Part shown: positions 28,032 through 42,677 of the stretch, one piece after another | How the letters are laid out: each line of letters begins with the position of its first letter | How positions within the stretch are numbered: position 1 is the first letter of the stretch | Source of the DNA: Acanthacorydalis orientalis | Lineage: Eukaryota; Arthropoda; Insecta; Megaloptera; Corydalidae | DNA: 64,000 nt | Direction: 5' to 3' | Assembly (NCBI GenBank): GCA_034766995.1 | Contig: CM068315.1 | Span: forward strand, 36,696,318 to 36,760,317 | The notes under the pieces: generated by a model | The model's database searches: none | The model's input: the letters and a program-made list of their open reading frames with translations, nothing else | Told to the model about the DNA's origin: nothing | Position numbers and translations under genes: made by a program

Positions 28032-31000
28032 AGGCGAGTAATGGCATCAACGCGAAGTGAAATCGTTTGTAGAATGAAGAGTTCGAACACATCAAACGTT
28101 CGAATGAAATATGATAAAAATGAGAGCTTCCTCCCCCTACGCAGCCAACACTGAGTAGTACCTACGTGTGTTGCTAGATATTCGTCGATTTGCGAATAGG
28201 AATGCGGTCTGCATATAAAAATATGACCCGTTCCTATATCGACTCATACTGCCGTTATGTCTTCTTCCTCCTTCTGAATATAAAACGAGGGTGAACTCTT
28301 TGACATAGCACGCTATCAAAGAATATCGAATTTAAAAATCCATCATCAATATACTACATGAATTGGTGAAATTCGACAAAGATCAAACGTGGCAGCGTAA
28401 AAATTTCACTAGCGATGTATGATTTACGACTGTGTCAAGTATAAAGAATATTTTTAAATAACGATGATAATATTCAAATTATCGTACAACATGTATGACG
28501 GTTGTAAGTGAAGATAAAATATTATGTATTCATATACACATAGCTTTGCAATAAAATATGTGTGGGATTTTTTATGAAAAAGCTTGTTTGTCTTAATCTT
28601 ACGATCGATACTTGGAAATAATTCTGAGAAATTTGTCTGATTATTATTTCTTTAGACTTCAACTATCTTATAAATTGCTCATTATTTTACATTATTGCAC
28701 ATTAATCTACTTTTACAATTCATCATAATGTTATATAAGATTTCATAATGTACACATTTGATAAAAATTATAACTATTTTTTCATAATATGTTTTTCGTT
28801 TATGTTCTATGTATGTACATGATTTAATAAAAAAAATTACAGTAAAATCTATTATTAAATGACTTCGTGTAAAATTTTTCTCTGGTTAGTCTTGCCTAGC
28901 ACAATAATTCTGCTTTACACTCAGGACTGTAATAGAACACCTAAGTTTCATATCAGTTCCGAAAAGAGGTCGATCGATGAATATATCTATAGAAAACATC
29001 TTTTTACTATAATGGCTTTGATCTGTTGATTTATTGTTACGACAAGTGATTCAATAGAAAATGTCTGCACCAAAAAAATGTATATGTAACTATATTAATC
29101 ATTGATCTGATTATACCTATTTAAAATTGAGATAAAGTTAATAGAATTGACAGAATTCGTATAAATATTATTTATCTTCAATAAGCATTAAATATAGTTT
29201 GTATAGAATTTACATGTAAACTAAAATTGTTTAAATTAATTAACTAAAGATACTAACAAATTATTGTATGACTTTTTTTATATAAAGTTTTATTTTCAAT
29301 TCCGAGCGTATGCTTTGAAAAGATCAAGCAAATTTCATTGAACGACGAGAACATTCAATAAAATTACTTTAAAGTAAGTGACCAATGTCGTTGATTTGGA
29401 GAATGGGATTTACTTGCACGATTCAGAAATAAACCGGCAGTTAGTTTAAAAATGTTCTTTAGAGAGTTCCGTTGCAATTGAACTCTCAATAATCACAGTC
29501 GTTCAAACAGAATAGCTATGATACTTGCTACAATTTAAAAAAAAATTAGTGTATGTTGAAATAAAACAATTTATATAAATATACTGCATAGATTTGTTCA
29601 GCTACTAGACAGTTATGAATATAATTGTTTATTAACAAGATATACTCAAAAGAAAAATGATATTAAATAAATATAGTATTAATTTATATTGTCAATTAAT
29701 ATTCTATTAAAAAACATTCATTATTTTTGAAAATTAAAAGGAATGTTTTGCAAGATTCTCTATGAAAATAATTAAACTTATCTTACTAATCCGAATTATA
29801 AAAGACAAGCACATAATCTGAGAATTTGATTTCATATCTTATTAATGTGAAACATGTATTCGTAGTAGTTTGATAAGCATTTGCATCTTTGTTTCAACAT
29901 TGTCTCAAACTATAGTACTAAAGTAAATACATTTAAAATATTCAATAAAAATTATAGAGTTGAAAATATTTTTCAAAGGAAGATAAAATATAAGAACTAT
30001 AATTATATATTTTTACTGTGCTTTCATTAATGTGTTATCCGAATAGTTTTAATTTTTTTAGTAACGACTTTTCTGTTTTCTACTTATAGTTTCAGGACGT
30101 GTAATGTTTGAAAGATTTTAGAAAACGTCTATTTAATTAAGTTATAAAAAATATATTTGAAGATAATACACATACCCAAACTAGTAATAAAAATAGAATT
30201 TAAATTAACTCATTAAAACTAGAAAAATAAAATATCCCAAAAATTATTAATATTATTTTTATTTCACTGAATTACTATTTATTTCAATGCGTGTTATTTT
30301 ATTATTTATTTTCAATTTGAATGATTTTTATGATATACAAACGAATTAATTTTACATTTTCTTTTATTTAATTTGTTTTAAGGCTGTATTCGAGTTTACA
30401 ACAAGAAAATTAATAGTTTAAAACTTGGTTATGATATATATATATATATATGACATAAAATGATAAAATAAATATAATCCATATGAACAAAAATGTTTGC
30501 AATTTTATTTGAAAAAAAATATACTTATTAATATATAAATGATAGAATTGTGCAAAATAATATAAAAACTCAAACAACAATAAACATTAAATTGTCCGTA
30601 CACGCTGTTATTGATTTTCATATATCCAAATAAAGCTATCACTTTCATGGAATATGAGAACCAATTTATTGTTGGGTGCATATTCAGAAACGGAATTAAT
30701 ATGTCGAATGTGTTCGGCATGAAATTGAAAAGATAATAGAAAAAATTTTATTGGATAATTTGTTGAAAACGTTCGCTTATTTGTGCGATATTGAATTTTT
30801 TGATATTCAATTCAGTTTAGGTATATGAAGAAATTGAATTACATTATATATATACATATACACGTACACTCTAGCATACTTAGTTACACACTCACACTTA
30901 TATGTGTATATACGTATATGTAAAAAATATACATGAAATGTACCTCTCTATGCGCATTTAAAATCATTAAATAGGTAATGAAAGTTGGTAAAGTTTAAAT

Positions 31001-32481
31001 TGATTCTCAATCACGGATTAATAATGATCAGAAGTATTTATCTAATTGTATGCTGATTTTAATTGGAGTTAATGGATTAATATATTATCAGAGGTTAGCA
31101 AATACAACTTTAGTTAAACATTTTTAGTGTCGTTATTTTATCTAGTAAAAAAAATATTTCATTTTTGTAATATTTATAATTTTCTAAATTATTTTTCACT
31201 ATTGGTCATCAATTCAATTTGTCCTCAAATTAGATTCGTCACATGTGCAGTTTTAAAATATGTTGCAAAATTACTACATTATGCTTTTGCTATTCACTTT
31301 ATTTTTTATAAGTAGCTTTTACTTAATGGTAAAAATATATGAAAATAAAAAAATCTTTTTATTTAATAAAATAACAAAATATTAATAAAAATTGAAATTT
31401 CTGTTTTCGGACCTATTAAATGAATTTCATCAAATTTATGTGTTATTGCAAAAATAATAAATCTGTTAAAAATTCTGAATGTCAAAATACACAACAATAC
31501 TTTTTTTAATATGTATTACTACTAAAATTAAAAAGTTCTATAATTTTATTTATTTTGCAGGAAAGAAAATTAAAACTATGTAATAGATGTTTATACATTC
31601 TTCCATGTATATCAATATATTAATCCTGTTAATATCTACATGGTAAAAATAATAATCTATATAAAATTGAATATTTAGATTTTAATTATTTTTTTAATGA
31701 AATGAATGTTGTTTAAATAGTTTATCAATTTATGATGTTATGCTTCTTTAATAAAAATTATATTGGGTTCGTAGAAAAATAATTGAGGTTTATGACATTA
31801 AAATTTATATAAATTTTTCTCTTTTTTGATTTTCCTAGCTGTTTAAGTGGTCTAGAACAGTTGGATAACTAACACCTCATTTTTGTACAAGCTCTCGAAT
31901 TGTTATGCGTGATTCTGATTCAACTAACACATTCAGCTGGTCGTCATGAACTGAAAAAAGACGTCCCATCTTCAAGTCTCATGTCTTTAGCAAGAAAATT
32001 TTGGAACCACCATTGCACATGTTCCTTAACAGTACTCACACCAAAAGCATTGTTTAGTTTATGAGCAGTTTCTGCTACTTTACCACTAGTTTAGAACACA
32101 TACCAAACATTTGCTCTTATTTTCTTCTTTTCTATTTTAATTCAATCGTCCAATTTGAAACAAAATTATTAATAAAACTAAAGTCGATGTTATCAAAATA
32201 CAGATCAAAAAATGCACTTGAGATTGATATTATTATGAACATTAAAAAATAAGACTTTAATTGAAAAATGTAAGGTTAAATTTCCGAAAACAAAATCCAT
32301 AATTATTTTCTTACCAACCTAATATTTCAGAGGAACAAGAAAGAACAGAGAAACACAAAGTTTACATTATTTGAACAAAAAATTGAGTAACGTTATTTAA
32401 TTACAATAAATATATGTTCTTGACTCATAACACATAAAAACACATTTTACCAAATTGTTAGTTGGGAAACTTTACCCCTAA

Positions 32482-32513
<32 letters not shown>

Positions 32514-33048
32514 GATGTAAAAAATTAATTATAAATATAAGAACAGTGTTTGAAGTAATAATAAACATTCGCTACATAATAAACATTCTCAAGTAAAAAA
32601 ATGAACTGTACCGTGATTCGCATCTGAACTATCGTTATATTACGGATCACTCGCATTAAAATCCACTGTACAAAAAAAGAAAAAATCTGCACGTCTTACG
32701 ATGAACATAGCAGGGTTATTCTTGAAGTTCTAGGTACCTGATTGGTCGATTTATTCGGAAGTCACGTACTGCTTGTACAGCTTATACACTTCGTGAACAA
32801 AACACGTTGGAGAAAATGGGCTGCATTAGGCAAAGCTGCCAAGTATTGCGAAGTATTTGTTTTATTGCTTGCAACGAAAGTATGTACATAGAGTATGGAA
32901 AATGTTATTTACATTATTCGAAGACGAATTGGAAAAATATATACATGTAGAGCATACATAAATTTGTGAAGACGAAAATGTATAGTCAAGTACATAAATT
33001 CAGACAAAGATATATTGTTGAATAAATAATATACACACACACACACAT

Positions 33049-33111
<63 letters not shown>

Positions 33112-34682
33112 ACCAAAAATAAAAGAAACCTCTAACGATTTAAATGAATATTAATAATTTGTTAGAATACATTAAAGTGGTTTCCATTTGATTTAATTTA
33201 AATTTGTAGTTTTAGGTTATGACTAACTATACATAAGTTTTTTCTAAATATTATTCATTAATATTTCACTGATTTTTTTGAATTGAATTTTCTATTTATT
33301 TAATCAAAGCACATCAAATATTATTTAAATAAAAGAGATACATCTTAAAGTTACTTTAATTTTTTTATATCTTATGTAATATTCAGTATCTCAATCTTTT
33401 GTAATATACTTTTAATTTTTCTTTTTTCAAAAAAATATATTATTTTTGAAAAAATAGTTTATGCTTTTACTATTAAAGATTGTTCAGACTTAGCTTAGAA
33501 TTTCAATTACAATTTCCGTATAAAATATCACTAATATACTTTAAAATTATAGGAATATTTTTAAGAGAGGTCTGTTTCATAAAATCTAATCAGTTAACTT
33601 TTAACAGAAAATGTAATAAGTACAATCTGGTATAATATTTCTGATAAAGTTCTCTGCTTGTGATCTATAAATGTATATACATTTGAAATGAAATAAATAT
33701 CATTATTAGTTGCAGTTATTTACTATTTTTAATAAAAAGATTTAAATAAAATTTTATCTGAGTCAAAAATTATTATTATATTTTTTTTATTAAATTCATT
33801 ATTATTACATAATATCTAAACATTTCTTTTTTATTATTTTAATACAAATTCGAGTTGAGTTAGTTTAGTAGGGTAACTTTATTTAAAATGTAAATGTTAC
33901 ATTTTTTATAAACTTTATATTTAATTAATAATATTTAATGTTTCAATTTTATTGCTTAAAAATAAATTTAATAAACCAAACATTTTTTGTTTAGTGTTTA
34001 AATATAAGAATTAGACAAAGATATTAAACAAATAAAATACTTCTAAAAATATCGTAAATTCGTATAAAAAAATATATTTAAAAGCTTATAATTATACAAA
34101 GTACTTAACAACAATTGTATATGTTTTTATTTCCGCTGACCAAAAACAGCAAAAAAAAATTATATCTGTATTTGTTTAACTGTAATAAATATATTTCGTT
34201 TGAAATATGTGAAAAAAATAAATTTTTATTGAATTTTCAATCGGATGCGTTGTCGAAAGCCGGGATTACTTCGACGTTCAGCTCTGGCAGACATGTTTTG
34301 TACGTTATCTTTATTCAGCGCACGCATAAATCAACTGTCAAATTGTCTCAGTCACACATGCCGTTGTCAGTATCATTGCCAACCGAATGATTTATATCGA
34401 GCCAGCTTCTGCAGGGATGCCATTCGATATACATATTTCAATAATACGAGCGTGCATAGGGCAAACGCTTTAAGTGAAAACTTGTGATGTATCGCTTTGT
34501 TTGCGTATATTTTATACAGGAAAATCTAAAGAAACATACTCTCGTTTATAATATCAATAGATAAGATGTACGCTCAGTTTTTAAAAGTCAAGTTTACTGT
34601 CAAAGTTTTTATAAGTATAGTTTATAAAAGTTAGAATAAGAAGACAATAAGAAAACTATAATCTAATATCTGTTTTATGTAC

Positions 34683-34738
<56 letters not shown>

Positions 34739-36667
34739 GAAAAGTTAACAAAACAATGAGAAACGAATTGTTTTGTTGAAATGCATGTATTGTTATTTTG
34801 TTATTTATAATTACTTTTATTATAAACATAAACGAGTACAGTATACACACGACATCTTAAACATAAATGTATAAGAATGTAGCAGTAGATTGAAACATAA
34901 AGAACATATGCAAATTATTATGGAAATTATATAACAAGGAACTAGAGAAAAACAAACGAAACCGTTGTTTTTGTTACACAACACACGTTTCAGTGATAAG
35001 AGAGTGTGTCCTGTGAATAATTAATTCAAATTACGTAGTCAAATACACTGTTATCACGTTAACCTGCATGGAGTGTGCAGGTTATCTCGACATTTTTTTA
35101 CTAAGCGAAATTATAATTAGCTTGGAAAATGTGCATATTTTTTCACCAGAATATATTATGAAAATATTATTATAAAAACAATAAATAAAATTACGGTTAT
35201 ATTTCGTTTTCATATTATTTTTTTCAAAAACATGTGCTTTTTGTATTTGTTATCTCAATGTTAGTATCATATATGTTTTTTCTGAATTTATTGTACGCAT
35301 TTTTTAAATAAATAAATCCGGTTTTGTTGACATTTTTGTATGCGTGTTAAATATATTAATTACACTGTAAAGTGAGATTGTGTACAAATAAATTATCTGC
35401 AGTTATAACCAAAATGAAAAATAAAATGTCAGTAGTAAATAATAACTTGTTATTAACATTTTAAGATTGGATAAAAATATCTTGTATGAAGTTAGTCTAC
35501 TGAATTATTAATTATAAAGCGTTTTTAAAACTTGATTAAATTTCAGTTAGTAGAAAAGTCATAACAGAAAAATTAAGGAATGTGCTTTTTAATATCCACA
35601 TTAATATGTATGATGATTCCATAAAAACATGGAAAATATAAGAGCTTACATATATGTAGTAATCATTTTCGAATATAATTAATCAAAAGGCAAGCATGTT
35701 TAATTAATTATTATGTTTCAGTTTAAATAAATAAATAATTCAAGATGTGATTCAGTTCTTTTTTTTGGAAGAGAAAACAGAGAAGGAAATCCATAAGATA
35801 TTTTATTATTCTATATATTATTATTCTTGATATTTTTTACATTGGGTAATTCTTGTCCTTTCTATGAGACTGTTCGACTTTAAATGAATAAACTTCAACG
35901 TGATAGAATGAGCATCGGAAGAGAAAACAGCAAAGGAAATCCATGAGAAGATATTTCTTACATTGGGTAAGTTGTATCCTTCCTATGAAACCATCTAACT
36001 TTGGATGAATAAATTTAAAAGTGGCAGAACGAGGATCGAAGATGCACTATACTCAGGAGGCCCAAGAACAGCTGTCACGCCAGAAATCATAGATCAAGTC
36101 CACGATATAATTTTGTCCGGCAAGTGAAAGTAAGCGAGAAAACAAAGGTCATAGTCATCTCAACTAAGCGAATGCATTTCATTTTACATAATGAATTGTA
36201 TATGAAAAAACTTTCCGTAAGATGAGTACCACTGCAGAGCAAAAACGAGTTCATACGCGAAGATCAACCGACTTTTTGGAACTGTTTAAGAACAATCCGA
36301 CGGATTTTATACGGCATTTTGTGACTATGGATAAAATTTGATTCACCATTATACACAAGAATCGAAAACACAATCAAAATAATGAACTGAATGTGGTGAA
36401 ATGATTCCGAAGAAGAGAAAGACGGTTCATTCTGGAAAGATTTCCATCAGATTTGCTGTCATATTCGAGGGGATTGTGTCGAAAAATAAACTACACTTTG
36501 AAACTGAACCTGTTGTCTTTAACATCGAACCAAGTTACTCCTCTAACCGCCCTGTATTTACCTAATATTTTAAATTTATTTCTTTTTCATAATTTATATC
36601 TGAAAGAAATAAAATTAAAGATTTATGCTTACTGAAAATTATTCCTACATATGATTTAATTATTACC

Positions 36668-36731
<64 letters not shown>

Positions 36732-36915
36732 ATTCCAGATTTTTATAATGTTTTTTTCTGTTTAAATCATTTCAATCAACTAATGTATAACAATTTAAAA
36801 TAACCAGAATAGATTTATATAAATATTGGCAAGTTTTTTCTTGGAGGTAATTCTCTGAATAAGAAAAACTGCCCTGTTACTTATTTTTATAATATCCATA
36901 TTCGACTGTACACAA

Positions 36916-36955
<40 letters not shown>

Positions 36956-37360
36956 TATTTATTAAAATCTCGATCTAATACTTGAAGGATTATTGATAGT
37001 TATGGATTATTATCAGCAGAAAGACATTAAATATGTTTTTTCTTATACGACAGAACTGGAAAGAAAAATGATTTAAAAATTGTACTTAAAATAATCCAGA
37101 GTCTTGAAGAATCCAAGCAGAACATATGATTGTAGATAAATGTTGGAAAGTAAGATATATTATAGAATTTTGCAGATTTTCAAGCTCGCCGCCGTTTGCC
37201 GGCTGAGGCATTCACTTTCACACTCAATCAAGCAGAAAAGTTTACATCTGATTTAACACAAAGAATTGTTCGGAATGAAAAAACGTTTCAAATTCAATTT
37301 CAACAATCTGAAAGAATATTTCACTGTTTCAATCCGTTTCAAGCTGAATGTTGTTTGTTA

Positions 37361-37454
<94 letters not shown>

Positions 37455-38246
37455 TACTATAAATATTTGTAGTGTATCTTAATATTCAATAAGAAAAATA
37501 AAATACTTTTTTTGATAATAAATTGATAATTAATTAGAATAACAATAATTATTTTTTTATCGCAAAAGCTTAAAATATACATTTTACTACAAAATCAATT
37601 TCATCACTCTAAAATGTTAAGCGGAGGCAATAGTTCTTTAATTATTTAATAATTTTATTCCATAATTTAATAGAAATAATGAACCTTAATCACCTTAAAA
37701 TTAAATTATTTTTCATTCTATTGAACCAGATAAATGGAGAATACACAGAGAAGGTTAAATAATATCAGGAACACATTAAATGAATATTTTTTAAAAAAAT
37801 ACTATATATAAGACAAATAGTCATAAAACAGAAATTAGTTAGAAATAAGTTTAGTTTTAGTTGTATTATAGAAACATGATCGAAGAATTTGTACGATTTT
37901 ATTCAAGGTATAAGTACTTTAAAAATTAGTATTGGTTAAACTGACTGCGATGAAAGTCATTCTGAAAAATAATTCTGATATTATAGCGTAATTGAGAGAG
38001 AATTAAACGACAGTTGAAAAGAAAAGGAAAAAAATGATGATACTGATTACAAATGATATTGATTACAGATGAGGTAGACTAAGATAATTCATTAAGACCA
38101 AAAGTTTACTAGAAACTGAAAAATATGTTGCAATTAGGTAAAATTTTCTAAATAATGTAGACTGTAATTTCTTAATAAATTAATTTGTTTTAAATCATAG
38201 GTATGTATATTATCATCTTCTTCAAAATTATATATATATACATATA

Positions 38247-38283
<37 letters not shown>

Positions 38284-38575
38284 GTATATAAATAACAAAA
38301 AAATACAAGTGTGTAAAAAGAAATATAATAGCAGGTATACAACATTTAACCCTGCTTGACCGTTTGAAATTGTTGAAAGAGAGGGTCAAGTACATAATCT
38401 AAAAATAGTAGTATAAATTCAAGTACTTTTAATGAAGTATTAATATATTAATGCAACTTAAGGTTTTTTAAATTATTAAATTTTATTATAAAACAAGTTT
38501 CAATGATAAAATACATACATTTTATTAAATAAATACAGTTATCAATAATGCTATTGTTAATTTCGGTTTCAAAAT

Positions 38576-38643
<68 letters not shown>

Positions 38644-39189
38644 AAAATTTGTAATCAATACCTAACTGCATGTTACATGAATTTCAAATCGTACAATATT
38701 TAAACAATATATGTTTGTATAATAATTCCTGTATAAGAAATATTTACTGAAACAATTTACCACAAAAACCAAATTGTGAAACTATGTTGAAAACTACTAT
38801 GCGGCGTGCATTTATTTAATTAAAATTTAATTTTATCCAAATACGTATATATTTATTACTGAAATATGCAGAAATACGTTGTTGTACAATTTATGTTTTC
38901 CTCTCAAATATGTTTCCATGTCACGGAAATTAATTTATTGTCATCAAGACTCATAAAACATCGTTATAGATACGATCATATCACAAATAATATAAGTAGA
39001 AAACATAAATTGGAGTATCATTTTACTTCGGCGACAATAATTATATAGAAATGTAAATTATAATGTAAGTTTTTTCTAATAGAAGTTGTAAGAATGTTAA
39101 TTTTATTATCTATTATTAAATGTTGTTTTCATTTATGTAATTGCATTTATAGTCAACCCAAAACCTATGTAGGTATGTATTTATATAGT

Positions 39190-39228
<39 letters not shown>

Positions 39229-39424
39229 TATACATGGATCTGTGTGTAGGTGTTTGTATTTGATTAGCAGAAAGTTTGTAATTATTAATAGAAAAATGAC
39301 ACAAGGAAAAGAATATTCTCTTGATATTATTGTTATTAAAATTAATATTAAATAATATGTTTATTTTTATAAAAATTATCAGTCGTTATTTACATTCTCA
39401 AAACTTGTGTGTTTCAACAGATAT

Positions 39425-39496
<72 letters not shown>

Positions 39497-40293
39497 TCAT
39501 TCATTGAAGAAGAAAACAGGAGAATAAAAATGAGTTGGAGCTCCTCGGACGAAACGCCTCAATATTTAAATTAACAATTCCTTTCTGTTTGACGATAAAT
39601 GTTTACTACCAATCCTTATCTAAAGTAGTGAAATATGGGTGCTTAACGCCAAAGTCATTCAGACTTTAAACAACATAGAGTAGTTTGGACAGTTACATGC
39701 TAGGAATAACAAGATAGGAATAGAATAGAATGTATACGAAAACAAACAGAAGACACAGATGTAATAAGAAGAGTAAAGAGTCTGAAATGGAAAGGGGTAG
39801 AGCATGTTGCAAGAAGAGACGACAATCTATGGACAACAGAAATTATTAATTAGAAACCATGGAATATAAGAAAATAAGAAAGAGATCAATGAATAGATGG
39901 GATAAGAAAATTAAAAATTTGATAGAAAATCAGTGGAAAATAGAGGCATTCAATCATACTGTGAAGAATATTGATGTAAAAGATCGATGTAGTGAACAAA
40001 ATCAATTGACGAAGGGTATGGTTGTTACCATATATGATGGTTGACGCCATAGATAAAGGATTTCGCCAACGTGATTACGCACCCGGCAACATTCAGTCCT
40101 TAACATAGCAGCAAACAAACAACCAAGCCACTTTTTCGTGTACTTTATTATTTATATCTATTATTTTAAAATATTAAACCTTTACTTCACATAAAATTAC
40201 ATCTCGTTATTTAAACCTCAATTTCCTGACATGTTCAAAATGGAAAATCATGGAAGAGGCCTTTATCCAGCAGTAGATTGACAGATTCTAATG

Positions 40294-40352
<59 letters not shown>

Positions 40353-42046
40353 ACCAATTTGTAACAGTTTTCAAGTTTATTTTATAAAAGAATTAATTGA
40401 AAACACACACAAGAGAGACATAAACCATTTTAAAAAAATACATACATCGAAAAGTAGAGTTGTACGTCTTCAAGATGTCCCAAAGGTACAATCAAGAAAG
40501 AATTACCATACAAATTGGATTGTAGATAAATATATAACAGAGAACAAATTACAAAAATATTTAAAATAGAAAAATGAAATTAACTAATATACATATATTA
40601 AAATTAACTATACCTGAATTTTGGAAAAATTCAAAAATAGTTATTCCTCCCTATAATATTTACAGAAAAATATTTTTACTTGAAATTGAGACCATGCTTC
40701 TCTTCTTCAAATCTCAAATTTAAATCATGTATCGGTAATTATAAAAATACCAATTAAGTAATTATCTTTTTTTAAATAATTACTTTTATATATAATTATT
40801 AGTTTCTTTATCTTGGAATTATTTAAAATTTAATCGTTCAGTACTTCATTCAATTTTCAAAAATCCGTACTTTCTTGCTCTGAGAATGATAGCATCGTAT
40901 TAGAAAAGTAAATAAATAACAATCAACAATGGTCCATAATAATTTATTGAATATTTTTGATTAAGAATTGATTTTATGTTGTGTGGGAGGAAAATATAAT
41001 TCATTTTGGAAATTTAATTTAATTTTCAGTTTTCCTCAATATTTTCAGTATTTTATCGCTTTGATATTGTTAATATCACTGCATAATCATTATCAAAATA
41101 ATCAATTATTTGACATTTTGAGCAGACAAAACTTATAGCGTATGAGGTTTGAAAATGAACTTGTTCAAGTTTTGTTTATGATTTTAATTTTTCCTCTGTT
41201 TTCTTATTAAATTTTAAAACAATTCTTGTTTACTGACACAATATTTAACCAGGGAGATTAGTTTATTAATTAAATATATTACTTTTATTACTTTTGTATT
41301 CCAGTTCTGTGTGGATTTTGAAATTAAAGAATTGTAAAACTAGAAAATCACTCATAGACAATTGTACATCGTTTTATTATTTTTCTATGTCCTTCTTGTC
41401 CATTAAAATGATAAAAAAAATTATAAGCAGAATATTCTAATTATATTTCTTATTTTCCAAAATATTAATTTATTCGATGAAAGTTTCTCTTATAAACTTA
41501 TTCAGTTATGTAAATAAGCTGACGTTAAAAGTGTATATATATAAGTAGTACTTGTAATTCAATAGTCGATAAGAATACTCAATGGAGTATTGCAAATTTA
41601 ATTGTCCTTTTTTTTCATTTTTATTTTGTTGAATTATTTGTACACATATATTCTACTACTACTATTTTCTATTAGAAGTTTTAATAAGTTCGATAAAACG
41701 AATCAAATTGTAAAAAAGACAAATTAAAATAAATTTCAAATAGACTTTTAATAGACTTATTAAATAAATAAAATAATTTTTTTATGAAAAACTGTATATA
41801 ATTACGGTTCACATTATTTCATTTAAATATATATTCATATGTTTTATATACATAAATTGTTCATACTTCAGGAAAAATTTATATATGATTATAGTTTTTC
41901 ATTAATCTAAAAGTTCTTATAAAGTAATTTACTATACATAGTCGTTTTTTAACGTCTACATAAAAAATCAAAAGTTAAAACACTTTTCTTTTCAATTATG
42001 ACTAACAATATTATCGCTTGAATTTATTTTAATCTATTTTACATTT

Positions 42047-42115
<69 letters not shown>

Positions 42116-42622
42116 ATACGCTACAAATTCCAAAATAATCTTATATAATGTATCAAGTGCGACATAAATAACGTCAAAAAAATATAAATTATAATACGAG
42201 TATATAAATGGTACAGTGGAAAATTGTATTATTCCGATTGTAACACAGCCAGAACGGGCATGAAAAATTCGTGAAGAGATAGTTTCCCTGCATCTCTCAC
42301 GTAATGTTCTTCAGGAAGAAAGCAAAGCCATAAGATGACAAAATCTGTCTCGGAAATGAGAAGGGTCGGCGCACCCTACACGAGGTTCACGTTACTAAAT
42401 ATCTTATTAAAATTTTATGTTTTCTCGAGAGTTTTTAAACCGTTATTTAAGCGCAATGTTTCATGAAATAAAATTGTATTTAGGGAAGTTATGAAAATTA
42501 CACAGACGTGACGGATTTCAGTAGATTAGTTTTTGTACAGAGAGTTATATACTTTACTGTTCGCCATTTTTAAATTGATATTTAGACGTGTAATTATTTT
42601 AACAACAAATTCTTGTATTTTT

Positions 42623-42677
<55 letters not shown>

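Noticed and set aside
40384..40569. Open frame after the (AT)n array containing [20 protein letters not shown]
   Set aside because: Looks somewhat protein-like, but it has no own ATG outside the (AT)n array, no family and no splice signals that I could defend.
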